46,361 nucleotides of DNA from an uncultured Pirellulaceae bacterium (GCA_947258905.1 CAMYKF010000731.1:1-46361); one strand, 5' to 3'; positions 25,412 through 34,051 are shown, numbered from the stretch's first letter. Notes: a model not told the origin generated them from the sequence alone. Numbers and translations: made by a program.

Positions 25412-26431
25412 TCAGAGTTCCAATTCGATGCGGGCCGAATCGATGACACGGCCAAAGACAATTTTTTTGGAGCGTGGATTGCGCAGCGGAATGACATCGC
25501 CTGCCTTGCCGGACCGCAGCACTTCCATGCCAGACATCGTGATGCGTAATGATCCCTGCACGGCAACGACCGTCACCAGGTCGCGCGGTCGCACCAGCAC
25601 AGGGTCAGCCGAACCGGCAGCCGCGATATCGACAGCTCGTATGGTTTGCTGCGCTTGCAGTCGCCGCGTCGCGACGCCGCCGCGAACTGCAGTCGATGAC
25701 CACTGGCCATGATCGGGCCGGTCAAAAAGTCTCCGTTCAACGTGCGTGTTCTCGTCATTCAGAACTTCGTTCTTCTCGATCGGACGGCTGGTCACCAGCA
25801 CTTCGCGAAATACGGACGTGCGAGTTGCCACGCGGAGTCGTGACACCAACTGGCTGCCATCGAAGACTCCCAGCGTTACGGATTTTCGTCCGATCAGCGA
25901 ATCGGCATGGTCCAGCGGTTCGAGTGTGAGCCGGGCCGGATCAATGTCAGGCAAATCAGCAGGCACCTGCGGGCGGGAAATCAACTCGACCAGAACATCT
26001 GATTCACCAAAATTCAGACCTTGCGACACGTGACGGGAAATTGCCTGAACAATCGATTCATTGTCGAAGGCAAGTTTTCCAGGCTGAACCCGTACCTCAT
26101 GGGAACCGGTCAGCTGAAATTCCCGGGGCTTGAATCCGGCAATCAGCAAGCGAGCCAGGGCCTCGTCACGACTAATGGCTGTCGATACTCCAGCGTCGCC
26201 CACGGCAATATCAAGCCGCGACATGGCGTTACGCCTGGCCGGCTGGCCTCCATCGAGCTGAGCGAGGTCGCCCAGTGATACGACCTCTGCATCGGTGTTG
26301 ATCGTGGGACGGAGTGCAATGCGCACCGGATCCTGTCCGGTTACGGCGGTCAATGGAAGAATCACCAGTACCGACCATACCAGGACTGCACTGGCAACTC
26401 GTCGATTGCACAAAGGGAAGGTCACATCCAT
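25412..26431 (-). CDS. flgA: FlgA, P-ring assembly chaperone
   Basis: The product has 339 residues from ATG 26431 (the track uses a TTG two codons upstream). It has a signal peptide ('SAVLVWSVLVILPLTAVTGQ'), a variable N-terminal half and a C-terminal SAF-like region: 'RPIEKNEVLNDENTHVERR', 'RRLQAQQTIRAVDI' and the end 'VVAVQGSLRITMSGMEVLRSGKAGDVIPLRNPRSKKIVFGRVI', which is the FlgA signature. The protein helps FlgI fold into the P ring in the periplasm. It is longer than enteric FlgA (about 220 residues). It lies between flgG and flgH. Confidence 0.92.
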   Translation of the reverse strand: MDVTFPLCNRRVASAVLVWSVLVILPLTAVTGQDPVRIALRPTINTDAEVVSLGDLAQLDGGQPARRNAMSRLDIAVGDAGVSTAISRDEALARLLIAGFKPREFQLTGSHEVRVQPGKLAFDNESIVQAISRHVSQGLNFGESDVLVELISRPQVPADLPDIDPARLTLEPLDHADSLIGRKSVTLGVFDGSQLVSRLRVATRTSVFREVLVTSRPIEKNEVLNDENTHVERRLFDRPDHGQWSSTAVRGGVATRRLQAQQTIRAVDIAAAGSADPVLVRPRDLVTVVAVQGSLRITMSGMEVLRSGKAGDVIPLRNPRSKKIVFGRVIDSARIELEL

Positions 26432-26450
26432 GAGCAAGGATCCGCGGAGA

Positions 26451-27236
26451 TTATCGTGTCAGCTGGGCCGTGTTGGACAGCATCTCGTCGCCGGCCTGAA
26501 TAGCGCGGGAGTTGATTTCATAGGCTCGTTGGGCCGTGATCAGCGACACCAGTTCCCGGACAACCTCGACGTTGGAGCCTTCCAGAAAACTTTGCCGCAA
26601 CGTGCCCACGTTCCCGCCGGAGATGCCGAGCTCGGCGTCGCCCGATCCGTCGGTGGCCGAATAGAGATTGCCCCCCTCGTTGCGTAACCCCATCGGATTC
26701 ATGAATCGATACAGGGAAATGGTGCCGAGTGTGCTGCTGGTCCCGTTCACCGCGGCAGACACGGTTCCATCCACTCCAATGCGCAGATTCGCCAGGGGCA
26801 CGTCGTTGGGCACGGTGATGTTGCCATCCACAACAAATCCGTCTCCGGTCACGAGAAGTCCGTTGCCGTCGATGCGAAGGCTGCCGTCGCGCGTGAAACG
26901 TTCATCACCATTGGGAGTCAGCACCTTGAAAAACCCGTCGCCCTCGATCGCGACGTCGGTGGGGATGCCCGTTTCCTGCAGCACGCCCTGGGTAAACACC
27001 TTGGTGGTACCAACTGCGCGAACACCGCTGCCGATTTGCAGGCCGATGGGAGTCGTTTGACCGGCTGCTACCTCCGAGCCCGCTGTCCGTTCTGTGGCAT
27101 ACAGGAGATCAGCGAAGTCGACCTGGCTGCGCTTGAATCCACTGGTATTTACGTTGGCCAGATTGTTGGCCGTGTTGTCGATCAACAGCTCCTGGGCACG
27201 CATGCCGGTAGCGCTGGAGAAAAAAGCTCGTAACAT
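26451..27236 (-). CDS. flgG: flagellar distal rod protein FlgG
   Basis: The 261-residue distal rod subunit has the usual length. It begins 'LRAFFSSATGMRAQELLIDNTANNLANVNTSGFKRSQVDF', carries 'IPTDVAIEGDGFFKVLTPNGDERFTRDGS', and ends 'EVVRELVSLITAQRAYEINSRAIQAGDEMLSNTAQL', all characteristic FlgG blocks. A GGAGGA ribosome site precedes ATG 27236. It is the second gene of the operon, after flgF. Confidence 0.97.
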   Translation of the reverse strand: MLRAFFSSATGMRAQELLIDNTANNLANVNTSGFKRSQVDFADLLYATERTAGSEVAAGQTTPIGLQIGSGVRAVGTTKVFTQGVLQETGIPTDVAIEGDGFFKVLTPNGDERFTRDGSLRIDGNGLLVTGDGFVVDGNITVPNDVPLANLRIGVDGTVSAAVNGTSSTLGTISLYRFMNPMGLRNEGGNLYSATDGSGDAELGISGGNVGTLRQSFLEGSNVEVVRELVSLITAQRAYEINSRAIQAGDEMLSNTAQLTR

Positions 27237-27279
27237 ATTTCATTCCTCCGAAAAAAACGAGCAAACGGCAGTCAGTTTT

Positions 27280-28011
27280 TCAGGAGTCAAACGTTGTGAA
27301 CTGCTGAATCACTTCGGAAATGGAACGCAATCCCTGCTGCGCGGCCTCGAAATGTCGCATGCCGATGATCATGGCGATCATCTCGGTGACCAGCGATGTA
27401 TTGGAAGATTCAAGGCTGCCCTGGATCACGGCGCCTGCCGCGGGCCGCGAAGTCACGTCTTCCGGTGCCCGGAATCGAGTGTCGCCCACCGCTTGCAGGA
27501 CTCCCAGGTTATCGAAGGTTACAAGATCGAGTTGCCCGATCTCTTCTCCTTTGGCGCGAACCGTGCCGTCCGCGTTAATCACGATATCTGACAGCTGTGC
27601 GTCTGCCGGCACCGTTAGTGCTTGCCCGTTTCCCAGAACATTGGATCCGTCAGCCGTGACCAGCCGGCCGTCGGTCGACAGGTGGAAATTGCCATTTCGG
27701 GTGTACATGTTGCCGTTGGGAGTTTCGATGACGAACATGCCCTCGCCATTGATAGCCAGATCAAGCTTGCGCCCGGTGTCGATCAGGTTTCCCTCAGTAA
27801 AGTCGATATAGGTGCGTGCTGAAGTGCTTCCGCGAAGATCGGTGTTCACGTCACCCGATTGCAGCTCTTCGTTGCTGCCACGAGTACTGACAGCAAGGAT
27901 AGTGCGTCGAAATCCGGCAGCGTTGGCGTTGGCCAAATTGTTGGCAATCACATCGTGCTGTCGCGAGGCCACATCCATGGCAGAGGCGTGACTATAAATT
28001 CCAGAGAACAT
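27280..28011 (-). CDS. flgF: flagellar proximal rod protein FlgF
   Basis: This 243-residue protein is of the FlgF/FlgG family: 'DVASRQHDVIANNLANANAAGFRR' at the start, 'LDLAINGEGMFVIETPNGNMYTRNGNF' in the middle, and 'LVTEMIAMIIGMRHFEAAQQGLRSISEVIQQF' at the end. It is shorter and less typical than the FlgG next door, and the order flgF-flgG supports the call. It is the first gene of the minus-strand rod/ring operon and faces fliL across the repeat-rich regulatory region. Confidence 0.92.
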   Translation of the reverse strand: MFSGIYSHASAMDVASRQHDVIANNLANANAAGFRRTILAVSTRGSNEELQSGDVNTDLRGSTSARTYIDFTEGNLIDTGRKLDLAINGEGMFVIETPNGNMYTRNGNFHLSTDGRLVTADGSNVLGNGQALTVPADAQLSDIVINADGTVRAKGEEIGQLDLVTFDNLGVLQAVGDTRFRAPEDVTSRPAAGAVIQGSLESSNTSLVTEMIAMIIGMRHFEAAQQGLRSISEVIQQFTTFDS

Positions 28012-28129
28012 GAGGCGGGTCGCTTTTCCATCAACGGGTCACGGTGGTTGTTGTGCGCGCAAATTGACGCAATGTCGTCATTCGCAATTGGCGGGCCAAC
28101 GCAGGGAAAAACCCAAAAAGCCTGTTTCG

Positions 28130-28158
28130 TTCGCCAAATCCGAACTTTCGCCAAATCC
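28130..28158 (+). repeat. tandem TTCGCCAAATCC operator-like repeats
   Basis: TTCGCCAAATCC occurs at 28130-28141 and again at 28147-28158, a period of 17 bases. The core recurs inverted as TGGCGAAA at 28183-28190, and with one change as TTCGACAAATCC on the minus strand (28241-28252 on the plus strand as GGATTTGTCGAA). Four related copies within 125 bases suggest binding sites for one regulator. Confidence 0.55.
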
Positions 28159-28229
28159 TGGCAGCATGCTGGTGCAAAACGCTGGCGAAAGTTTTTCGCT
28201 GATAGCAGAAATCCGGGACCGTCGACCCG

Positions 28230-28250
28230 CGACAAAATCCGGATTTGTCG
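28230..28250. repeat. CGACAAAATCC-GGATTTGTCG near-perfect palindrome
   Basis: CGACAAAATCC (28230-28240) is followed directly by GGATTTGTCG (28241-28250); the arms match apart from one extra A. Its right arm belongs to the same motif as the tandem repeats 90 bases to the left. A dyad of this size is typical of a dimeric regulator site. Confidence 0.5.
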
Positions 28251-28398
28251 AAAGTTCAATTCCCGACACGTCGATATTGTTTGTGTAACCGTCAAAGTCA
28301 GGCGGTTTTGAAAGCAGGGCAGTTGCTTTCACAAGGGCAGAATAAAGGCCGTTTCCGAGCATTCGCTGACGAAGCGGCCGCATTAAGAGTCAGGGCAG

Positions 28399-28905
28399 AT
28401 GACTGATAATGCTGAAATTCAATTAACAGAGGACAAGCCTCGCGGCTTCATGTCGCTGGTTCTCTGGCTAATGGTTGTTTGCGTTGCGATTGGCGGCGGC
28501 TTTGCGACGCCGTTCCTCATCGATCACTTTCAGGCGAACGCTGAAGAAAGTGAATCCAGCGTAACTCCTCGCGACCAGGACGAACCTCCTGCGTTGGTCG
28601 AATTTGGCGAAGTTGTCGTCAATCTCAACGAGTCGCGACTGAATCGTTATCTACGCCTCAATATATCCTTGCTGGTCGACCAGTCCGCCAAGGACTCCGT
28701 TGAAACATCGGTGAAGGAAAATCAGCCGATTCTCAAGAGCTGGTTGCTCAGTTATCTGGCCGACAAGGGCATGGATGACATTCGCGGCGCCACGGGACAG
28801 AACCGGCTGCGACGAGAGATTCAAAGTCATTTCAATTCCGTCATGTACCCGGGCACGGAACCAAAGATCCGCAATGTGCTGTTTCAGGAATTCAACATTC
28901 AGTAA
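28399..28905 (+). CDS. fliL: flagellar basal-body associated protein FliL
   Basis: The 168-residue protein has a short cytoplasmic start, one membrane helix ('VLWLMVVCVAIGGGFATPFLI') and a periplasmic FliL domain: 'LVEFGEVVVNLNESRLNRYLRLNISLLV', 'LLSYLADKGMDDIRGATGQNRLRREI' and the end 'IRNVLFQEFNIQ'. FliL surrounds MotAB and raises torque. It is the first gene of the plus-strand switch/export operon. ATG 28399 is the start; a weak AGGG ribosome site precedes it. Confidence 0.94.
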   Translation: MTDNAEIQLTEDKPRGFMSLVLWLMVVCVAIGGGFATPFLIDHFQANAEESESSVTPRDQDEPPALVEFGEVVVNLNESRLNRYLRLNISLLVDQSAKDSVETSVKENQPILKSWLLSYLADKGMDDIRGATGQNRLRREIQSHFNSVMYPGTEPKIRNVLFQEFNIQ

Positions 28906-28940
28906 CACCGAAGTCCCCATGACAGGAAGTGACCACAGCC

Positions 28941-29837
28941 ATGACGATGCCAACCACCTCCACGGTGGAAAAATTTGATTTCTCCAAACCGTCCCGGCTG
29001 TCGCCGGGCAATGCCGATCAGTGGCAGCACTGGCTGGATTTGTTTGCTACGGAATTTCGTGAGAAGTGGTATCAACTGGCCAGCGTGGAAACAGAATTGC
29101 AGATTGGTGACCAGGCGGCTCTGGTCTTTGAAGTAGTGCGGCAGCGGCTGCCTCGACCGGCGATTGCCTGGTGCTTCAGTATCGGAACGGACAAGGTGCC
29201 TACGCTGCTGGTGTTCGATCGGCCGTTGGCGCTGGGTCTGGTCATGCAACTGCTGGGCGAGCAGCAGCAGGAGTTGCCGGATGATCGGCCCCTGTCGGCC
29301 ATCGAGCATTCCCTGTGCGAAATGATGTTCCGCCGCATCGTGGACTCATTAAGCGAATCGTGGCCCCAGAAGGAACCGCTGGAGTTCGAGATGCAGGAGG
29401 TGGACCTGTTTCCCCATCGCAGCAGGATTTGGGAGCCGCGCAAAACGGTGTACACGTGCAACTTTGGATTCAACATCGGTGACGGTACAAGCATCTGCCA
29501 GTGGATCCTGCCTCAGGAAGAACTGGAGGGGGTGCTGGAGCAGCTCGATGTACCGCGTGTGGAGTTCAGCGAGGCCGGTCGACAGCGTATGGAACAGCGA
29601 GTCTTTGATGTGCCAGTGGAAGTGACGGTGGAACTCGGGCGGACCCAGGTGCCGGTGTCACGACTGGCGACGCTGGCAGCCGGCGACGTCCTGTTGTTCG
29701 AGCAACGAATCAACGAACCACTGCCGCTCGTAGTGGCAGGCCAAAAAAAATTCTACGGCTGGCTGGGACGCGCAGGCAACCGCCAGGCGTTCAAGGTAAC
29801 GGAAGTTTGCCAAAGTGATCGGGGAGTACGGGAATGA
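28941..29837 (+). CDS. fliM: flagellar motor switch protein FliM, lacking the CheY-binding N-terminus
   Basis: This 298-residue protein (from ATG 28941; the track uses GTG 28929) has the FliM middle domain and a C-terminal SpoA domain ('DVPVEVTVELGRTQVPVSRLATLAAGDVLLFEQ', ending 'FKVTEV'). It starts 'EKFDFSKPSRLS', so the usual N-terminal peptide LSQxEIDALL that binds phospho-CheY is missing. The 'GGxG' turn of the middle domain is also absent. AGGAAG lies eleven bases before the ATG. It is followed by fliN with a four-base overlap, and both are C-ring parts. Confidence 0.9.
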   Translation: MTMPTTSTVEKFDFSKPSRLSPGNADQWQHWLDLFATEFREKWYQLASVETELQIGDQAALVFEVVRQRLPRPAIAWCFSIGTDKVPTLLVFDRPLALGLVMQLLGEQQQELPDDRPLSAIEHSLCEMMFRRIVDSLSESWPQKEPLEFEMQEVDLFPHRSRIWEPRKTVYTCNFGFNIGDGTSICQWILPQEELEGVLEQLDVPRVEFSEAGRQRMEQRVFDVPVEVTVELGRTQVPVSRLATLAAGDVLLFEQRINEPLPLVVAGQKKFYGWLGRAGNRQAFKVTEVCQSDRGVRE

Positions 29838-30220
29838 GCGAAGATCGAATTCGTAAAGAATCTCATGAGGTCGCTGGCCAAAACCAGGATTCCGGAAGCG
29901 ATGCCGCTGTCGTCGAAACCAAAACACCCGAATTTGCGTCGGTCACAGACACGTCCAGACCGAATCCGGAAAAAACACTGAATCGGTTTCTGGATGTCGA
30001 AGTCACGATATCCGCAGAACTGGGACGCGTAACCATACCCATCGGAGATCTGGTGGAACTGGGGGAAGGATCGGTCGTGGAACTCAACCGCTCGATCTCA
30101 GCTCCTGTGGATCTCATGGCGCAAGGTCTGCGGGTGGCCACCGGTGAAGTGGTCGTGATTGATGATTGCTTTGCAATACGCATCAAATCCATCGAGTCTG
30201 TGGAGAACGGCAACCAGTAG
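29834..30220 (+). CDS. fliN: flagellar motor switch protein FliN
   Basis: The 128-residue protein has an acidic, probably disordered N-terminal 45 residues and a C-terminal SpoA domain: 'RFLDVEVTISAELGRVTIPIGDLVELGEGSVVELNRSISAPVDLMAQGLRVATGEVVVIDDCFAIRI'-type sequence (seen here in short blocks such as 'LDVEVTISAELGR' and 'GEVVVIDDCFAIRI'). It forms the lower C ring and docks FliH. ATGA overlap with fliM. Confidence 0.95.
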   Translation: MSEDRIRKESHEVAGQNQDSGSDAAVVETKTPEFASVTDTSRPNPEKTLNRFLDVEVTISAELGRVTIPIGDLVELGEGSVVELNRSISAPVDLMAQGLRVATGEVVVIDDCFAIRIKSIESVENGNQ

Positions 30221-30269
30221 ACCAGCAACTTCGGACAATCAACTTCGCGAGCGAGGCACGCGGGAAACC

Positions 30270-30986
30270 ATGAAAATCAAGACTACGGCAGGCAAGCACA
30301 AGTTGCTTTGGCTCATCGGCGGAGCGCTACTCATCGGGGCAGCGTGGTTGCCGATCAATCCGGCCAACGCGCAGCAAAACGAACTCCGCCAGGTGTCGGG
30401 GCAATTGCAGCCGCAGGCGAACGCTCCTGCAGCCAGCGGCATTTTCGCCGCCCCACCGGCCGCCGCGTCGTCCCTGCACGCGCCGGTTGTGGAAGAGCAA
30501 GCCCGGCAGCCTGCATGGTTGCGGTCCGCGGAATCGGGTGCGCGCGAAATCAATGTGCCAGGTCTCATCAGCCAACTTGCCATGTCGACCATGCTGGTGC
30601 TGTGTTTGTGTGTGGCGGGTTTGGTGGTATTAAAGAAACTGCGAAATGGCACGCTGGCCACGGGAATCAAGTCAACCGCAACGTCCTCCGCAGATCTGGA
30701 AGTGGAAGCGACTTTAAAGCTTGGCAATGGCCATCTGCAAATCGTTCGAGCCGCTGATACACGCCTCGTCGTGGCCAGCGATGCGTCGGGAATCAAGTCG
30801 GTGCAGCCAATTGGCTCGCTGTTTGCCCAGGAGTTGCAGCGCGAGGAAGAACTAGCCAGCCGTCACAACGACCGTCCTGCCACCGGTGGGCGAACCGAAG
30901 AGGAATCCGGACGGTTTCCAGGATTTGTGAACATGCGTGGAATCAGGGGATTGCATCAGTTAGGGCCCTCGGGTCCGGCAATCTGA
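30270..30986 (+). CDS. fliO: flagellar export protein FliO
   Basis: This 238-residue protein starts at ATG 30270 ('MKIKTTAGKHKLLWLIGG'); the track ORF begins inside fliN. It has an N-terminal hydrophobic signal-like helix ending 'PANAQQ', a Pro/Ala-rich periplasmic linker, a second helix ('LAMSTMLVLCLCVAGLVVLKKL') and a cytoplasmic FliO domain ('LEVEATLKLGNGHLQIVRAADTRLVVASDASGIKSV'). FliO helps FliP assemble and is the least conserved export protein; the call rests on this domain and on its place between fliN and fliP. Confidence 0.85.
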   Translation: MKIKTTAGKHKLLWLIGGALLIGAAWLPINPANAQQNELRQVSGQLQPQANAPAASGIFAAPPAAASSLHAPVVEEQARQPAWLRSAESGAREINVPGLISQLAMSTMLVLCLCVAGLVVLKKLRNGTLATGIKSTATSSADLEVEATLKLGNGHLQIVRAADTRLVVASDASGIKSVQPIGSLFAQELQREEELASRHNDRPATGGRTEEESGRFPGFVNMRGIRGLHQLGPSGPAI

Positions 30987-31004
30987 CCACGAAAGGAATC
31001 AATA

Positions 31005-31673
31005 TTGTTCGAGTCTGCAATACAAAGCGAAGGGTTTCAGGAACTGGCTGCGCCTATGCAACTGGCCATGTTTCTGGGCGGCATGGTGTTGCTGGCCGGT
31101 GCACTGGTTTCACTGACCGCCTTCACGCGGATCGTGATTGTGCTGTCGTTCGTCCGCCGCGCCCTGGCGACTCAGGAAATCCCGCCCAACCCCGTGATTA
31201 TTGGCCTGTCGCTGTTTCTCACATTGTTCGTCATGGGTCCGACCATCAATCAGGTTAACAACAATGCCATTACGCCATTGCTGGCCGGTGAAATTGAAAC
31301 CGCAGAAGCACTGCACAGGGCCAGTGGGGACTTGCGGATCTTCATGCTGGGACAAACACGCGATCGCGACATACAGCTGTTTCTGGATATCTCCAACCAG
31401 CCCGACATTGCGACCCCGGAAGACACACCCATGCGGATCCTGATTCCGGCATTTATCGTCAGCGAACTGAAAACGGCATTCATCATGGGGTTCTGCATCT
31501 ACGTCCCGTTTCTGCTGATCGATCTGGTGGTGTCCACGGTCTTGATGTCGCTCGGGATGATGATGATGCCGCCGATGATCGTTTCCACGCCTTGCAAGAT
31601 CATGCTGTTCGTGATGGTTGACGGCTGGCATTTGGTCGTGCTTTCGCTGGGCAACAGTTTTATTCCGCACTAG
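31005..31673 (+). CDS. fliP: flagellar export gate protein FliP
   Basis: The 222-residue gate protein has the family signature 'LTAFTRIVIVLSFVRRALATQEIPPNPVIIGLSLFLTLFVM' and the later blocks 'ILIPAFIVSELKTAFIMGFCIYVPFLLIDLV' and 'MMMPPMIVSTPCKIMLFVMVDGW'. It has no cleaved signal peptide, unlike enteric FliP. The start codon is TTG at 31005 with AAAGGAA upstream. It lies between fliO and flhA. Confidence 0.97.
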   Translation: MFESAIQSEGFQELAAPMQLAMFLGGMVLLAGALVSLTAFTRIVIVLSFVRRALATQEIPPNPVIIGLSLFLTLFVMGPTINQVNNNAITPLLAGEIETAEALHRASGDLRIFMLGQTRDRDIQLFLDISNQPDIATPEDTPMRILIPAFIVSELKTAFIMGFCIYVPFLLIDLVVSTVLMSLGMMMMPPMIVSTPCKIMLFVMVDGWHLVVLSLGNSFIPH

Positions 31674-31699
31674 TTTGGCCCTCCCCTGCAACATTCGAC

Positions 31700-33847
31700 A
31701 TGAGTAACCAGCTGTTAACGACTGATTCGAATAGCGCGTTTGCGCGGCGAAGCGACACGATGCTGTCGGTCGCCTTGCTGGCGGTTATTGTGGTGTTGCT
31801 GGTGCCGCTGCCATCGATGGTGCTGGACATGCTGCTGGCATTCAACCTGTCATTGTCCATCCTGCTGCTGCTGATCACGCTAGGCGCGCGACAGCCCCTG
31901 GAAGTCTCCATTTTTCCTTCTCTGCTGTTGTTGCTGACGCTGTACCGCTTGTCGCTGAACGTGGCCACAACGCGTTTGATTTTGCTCAATGGCGATGCCG
32001 GCAAGATCGTGTCGACCTTTGGCGGATTCGTCGTCGGCGGCAGCCTCACTGTGGGGATCGTAATCTTCCTGATTCTGGTCATTATCCAGTTCATTGTGAT
32101 CACCAAGGGAGCCAGCCGGATTTCGGAAGTCAACGCGCGATTTGTGCTGGATGCCATGCCGGGCAAGCAAATGGCCATCGACGCCGAACTGAATTCGGGC
32201 GCGATTGACGAGCAAGAAGCGAAGGAGAAACGCAATTTGTTGACGCGCGAGGCCGAGTTTTTCGGAGCCATGGACGGTGCCGGAAAATACGTGCGTGGAG
32301 ATGCTATTGCCGGCCTGATCATTACGTTCGTCAATATTCTGGGCGGCATTATCTTTGGCATGGGCAGCGGATTGTCCTTTGCCGAGGCCGTCCAGTTGTA
32401 TACGACGTTGACAATCGGTGATGGCCTGATTTCGCAAATCCCCGCGCTGATCATCGCCACCACGGCAGGTATTCTCGTGACCAAGGCATCCAGCGGGACC
32501 AGTATCGGTCACGAGCTGGGGCTGCAACTGCTGGCGCGTCGACAACCGCTGATCGTGGGCGCAGTGATTATGTTTGCAGTTTCCCTTACTCCCGGATTGC
32601 CCAAGCTGCCGTTTATTGTTCTCGGTATTGCCCTGGTGGTTTACGCACGACGCATGCCTGCCCCGGTACACACAGCAAGCGACACGGGGCCTGACAGCAA
32701 AGAGCCTCCCAAACCATCGCCCGAAGAAGCGGGGCTGGAACAATTCGTCAACACGGATCGTGTGGGCCTGGAAATCGGCGCGGCGATTATTCCGCATACC
32801 ACAGCGGGTGGCATCAATTCGTTGCCAGACAGAATTTCCTCGATGCGGCGTGATCTGACTCGCAAATTCGGCATGTGGATTCCGGTCGTTCGCTTGCGTG
32901 ACAGTTTGAGCCTCGATTCACAGGCCTATCGTGTCATGATCAACGGACGAGAAGTCGGCCGGGGCGAAATCAACCCCGGCCAGTTCATGGCTATCGATTC
33001 GGGCACAACCACACTGGAACTGGAGGGCCAACCAACCACCGAGCCGGCCTTTGGCCTGAAGGCCCTGTGGATTCCGGCAGCATCCCGTCAGCGGGCCGAA
33101 CTGGGTGGTTACACGGTCGTGGACGCACTGACCGTTCTGGTTACCCACCTCGGCGAGCTATTGAGGCGGCATGCCGATGAACTGTTGAGCCGGGAAGACA
33201 TGCAAAAGATGCTGAACAAACTGCGCGATACGGCTCCTACCGTCGTGGATGAACTCAAGCCGGAAGTCGTGCGGGCCGCGGTATTGCGACGCGTGCTGAC
33301 CAACCTTTTGTCGGAAAGGGTTCCCATTGCCTCACTGGAGCTGATTCTTGAGTCGGTCGTTCATCATGGCGCGTCGTGCAAGGAACCGGATGTCCTGACG
33401 GATCGTGTGCGGGAAGACATTGGTCAGGTGATCTGCGAAAGATTTCGCACTGCCCAGGGACACGTGCGAGTGATCGTCATCGATCCGCATCTCGAACAAC
33501 GTTTGCGGGCTCACCTTGTCGAGGGCCGACTGGTGTTGTCCGCGGGCGTGATGGAACTGTTGGTCAGCGAACTGAAGAAGCTGTGGGAGCCCATGCTGCT
33601 CAAAGGCGAGGACGTTGCGGTGTTGACCGATGGCAGCTTGCGTCGACCCTTGCGTCGCCTGATTGAGCGAGCCATTCCTGAACTGGCCTGCATTTCCTAC
33701 GCGGAGATACCCAGCGACCTGATGATTGAACCATTATCCATTGTGAGAGTTGATTCTGTCTTTGCCGACGGAGGCGTTGCCGAAACGGGGTCGATGGAAC
33801 CGGCGGAAATGACCCGTAACACCACCCCTTTGACTTCAGCAGCGTAG
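31700..33847 (+). CDS. flhA: flagellar export gate protein FlhA
   Basis: The 715-residue protein has eight N-terminal membrane helices in about the first 320 residues and a large cytoplasmic domain. The FHIPEP loop is plain in 'VTKGASRISEVNARFVLDAMPGKQMAIDAELNSGAID'. The C-domain carries 'DRVGLEIGAAIIP' and 'DALTVLVTHLGELLRRHADELLSREDMQKMLN', and docks chaperone-substrate complexes. The length is typical. It overlaps nothing and is followed by a tiny membrane protein, not by flhF. Confidence 0.97.
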   Translation: MSNQLLTTDSNSAFARRSDTMLSVALLAVIVVLLVPLPSMVLDMLLAFNLSLSILLLLITLGARQPLEVSIFPSLLLLLTLYRLSLNVATTRLILLNGDAGKIVSTFGGFVVGGSLTVGIVIFLILVIIQFIVITKGASRISEVNARFVLDAMPGKQMAIDAELNSGAIDEQEAKEKRNLLTREAEFFGAMDGAGKYVRGDAIAGLIITFVNILGGIIFGMGSGLSFAEAVQLYTTLTIGDGLISQIPALIIATTAGILVTKASSGTSIGHELGLQLLARRQPLIVGAVIMFAVSLTPGLPKLPFIVLGIALVVYARRMPAPVHTASDTGPDSKEPPKPSPEEAGLEQFVNTDRVGLEIGAAIIPHTTAGGINSLPDRISSMRRDLTRKFGMWIPVVRLRDSLSLDSQAYRVMINGREVGRGEINPGQFMAIDSGTTTLELEGQPTTEPAFGLKALWIPAASRQRAELGGYTVVDALTVLVTHLGELLRRHADELLSREDMQKMLNKLRDTAPTVVDELKPEVVRAAVLRRVLTNLLSERVPIASLELILESVVHHGASCKEPDVLTDRVREDIGQVICERFRTAQGHVRVIVIDPHLEQRLRAHLVEGRLVLSAGVMELLVSELKKLWEPMLLKGEDVAVLTDGSLRRPLRRLIERAIPELACISYAEIPSDLMIEPLSIVRVDSVFADGGVAETGSMEPAEMTRNTTPLTSAA

Positions 33848-33859
33848 GAGGTGTGAGCC

Positions 33860-34051
33860 ATGTCAAAGAAACAACAACCCATTCCAGTCGTGCGTATCGT
33901 TGTCCTTTTGTCACTGTCATCCCTGACGCTGTTGGGAGTAGCGACAGGGCTGTCGCCGGCAGTCATTCTGGCACGAGTCAGCATTGGCACGGGACTGATC
34001 GTGCTGGTGACCCTGATCAGCCTGAAGCTGTTCGGACTGATCGCCATGTAG
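33860..34051 (+). CDS. small two-helix membrane protein in the flhF position
   Basis: This 63-residue protein has a basic start ('SKKQQPIPVVR') and two membrane helices ('IVVLLSLSSLTLLGVATGL' and 'IGTGLIVLVTLISLKLFGLIA'). An AGGAGGTG ribosome site six bases before the ATG and its tight place between flhA and fliA support real expression. I do not recognise a family. In many bacteria flhF lies here; this protein cannot replace an SRP-type GTPase. It may be a planctomycete accessory to the export gate (inference). Confidence 0.7.
   Translation: MSKKQQPIPVVRIVVLLSLSSLTLLGVATGLSPAVILARVSIGTGLIVLVTLISLKLFGLIAM

Larger units (their letters stand above)
28012..28398. promoter_or_regulatory. divergent control region between flgF and fliL operons
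   Basis: This 387-base region separates two large flagellar operons pointing away from each other. Overlapping ORFs in several frames have no family signs and I treat them as noise. It holds a cluster of related motifs listed below, plus nested dyads: AACTTTCGCCA (28143-28153) and TGGCGAAAGTT (28183-28193) enclose the palindrome CAGCATGCTG (28162-28171), and T5 follows the outer arm. No clear sigma-28 or sigma-54 promoter was found by eye. Confidence 0.6.

Noticed and set aside
28078-28383. 101-residue minus-strand ORF in the flgF-fliL region
   Set aside because: Other ORFs overlap it in other frames, no ribosome site precedes it, and the region is filled with repeats that suit regulation better.
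31880-32797. 305-residue minus-strand ORF inside flhA
   Set aside because: It is antisense to the conserved FlhA membrane region; the translation is full of Gln, His and Arg and has no family features.
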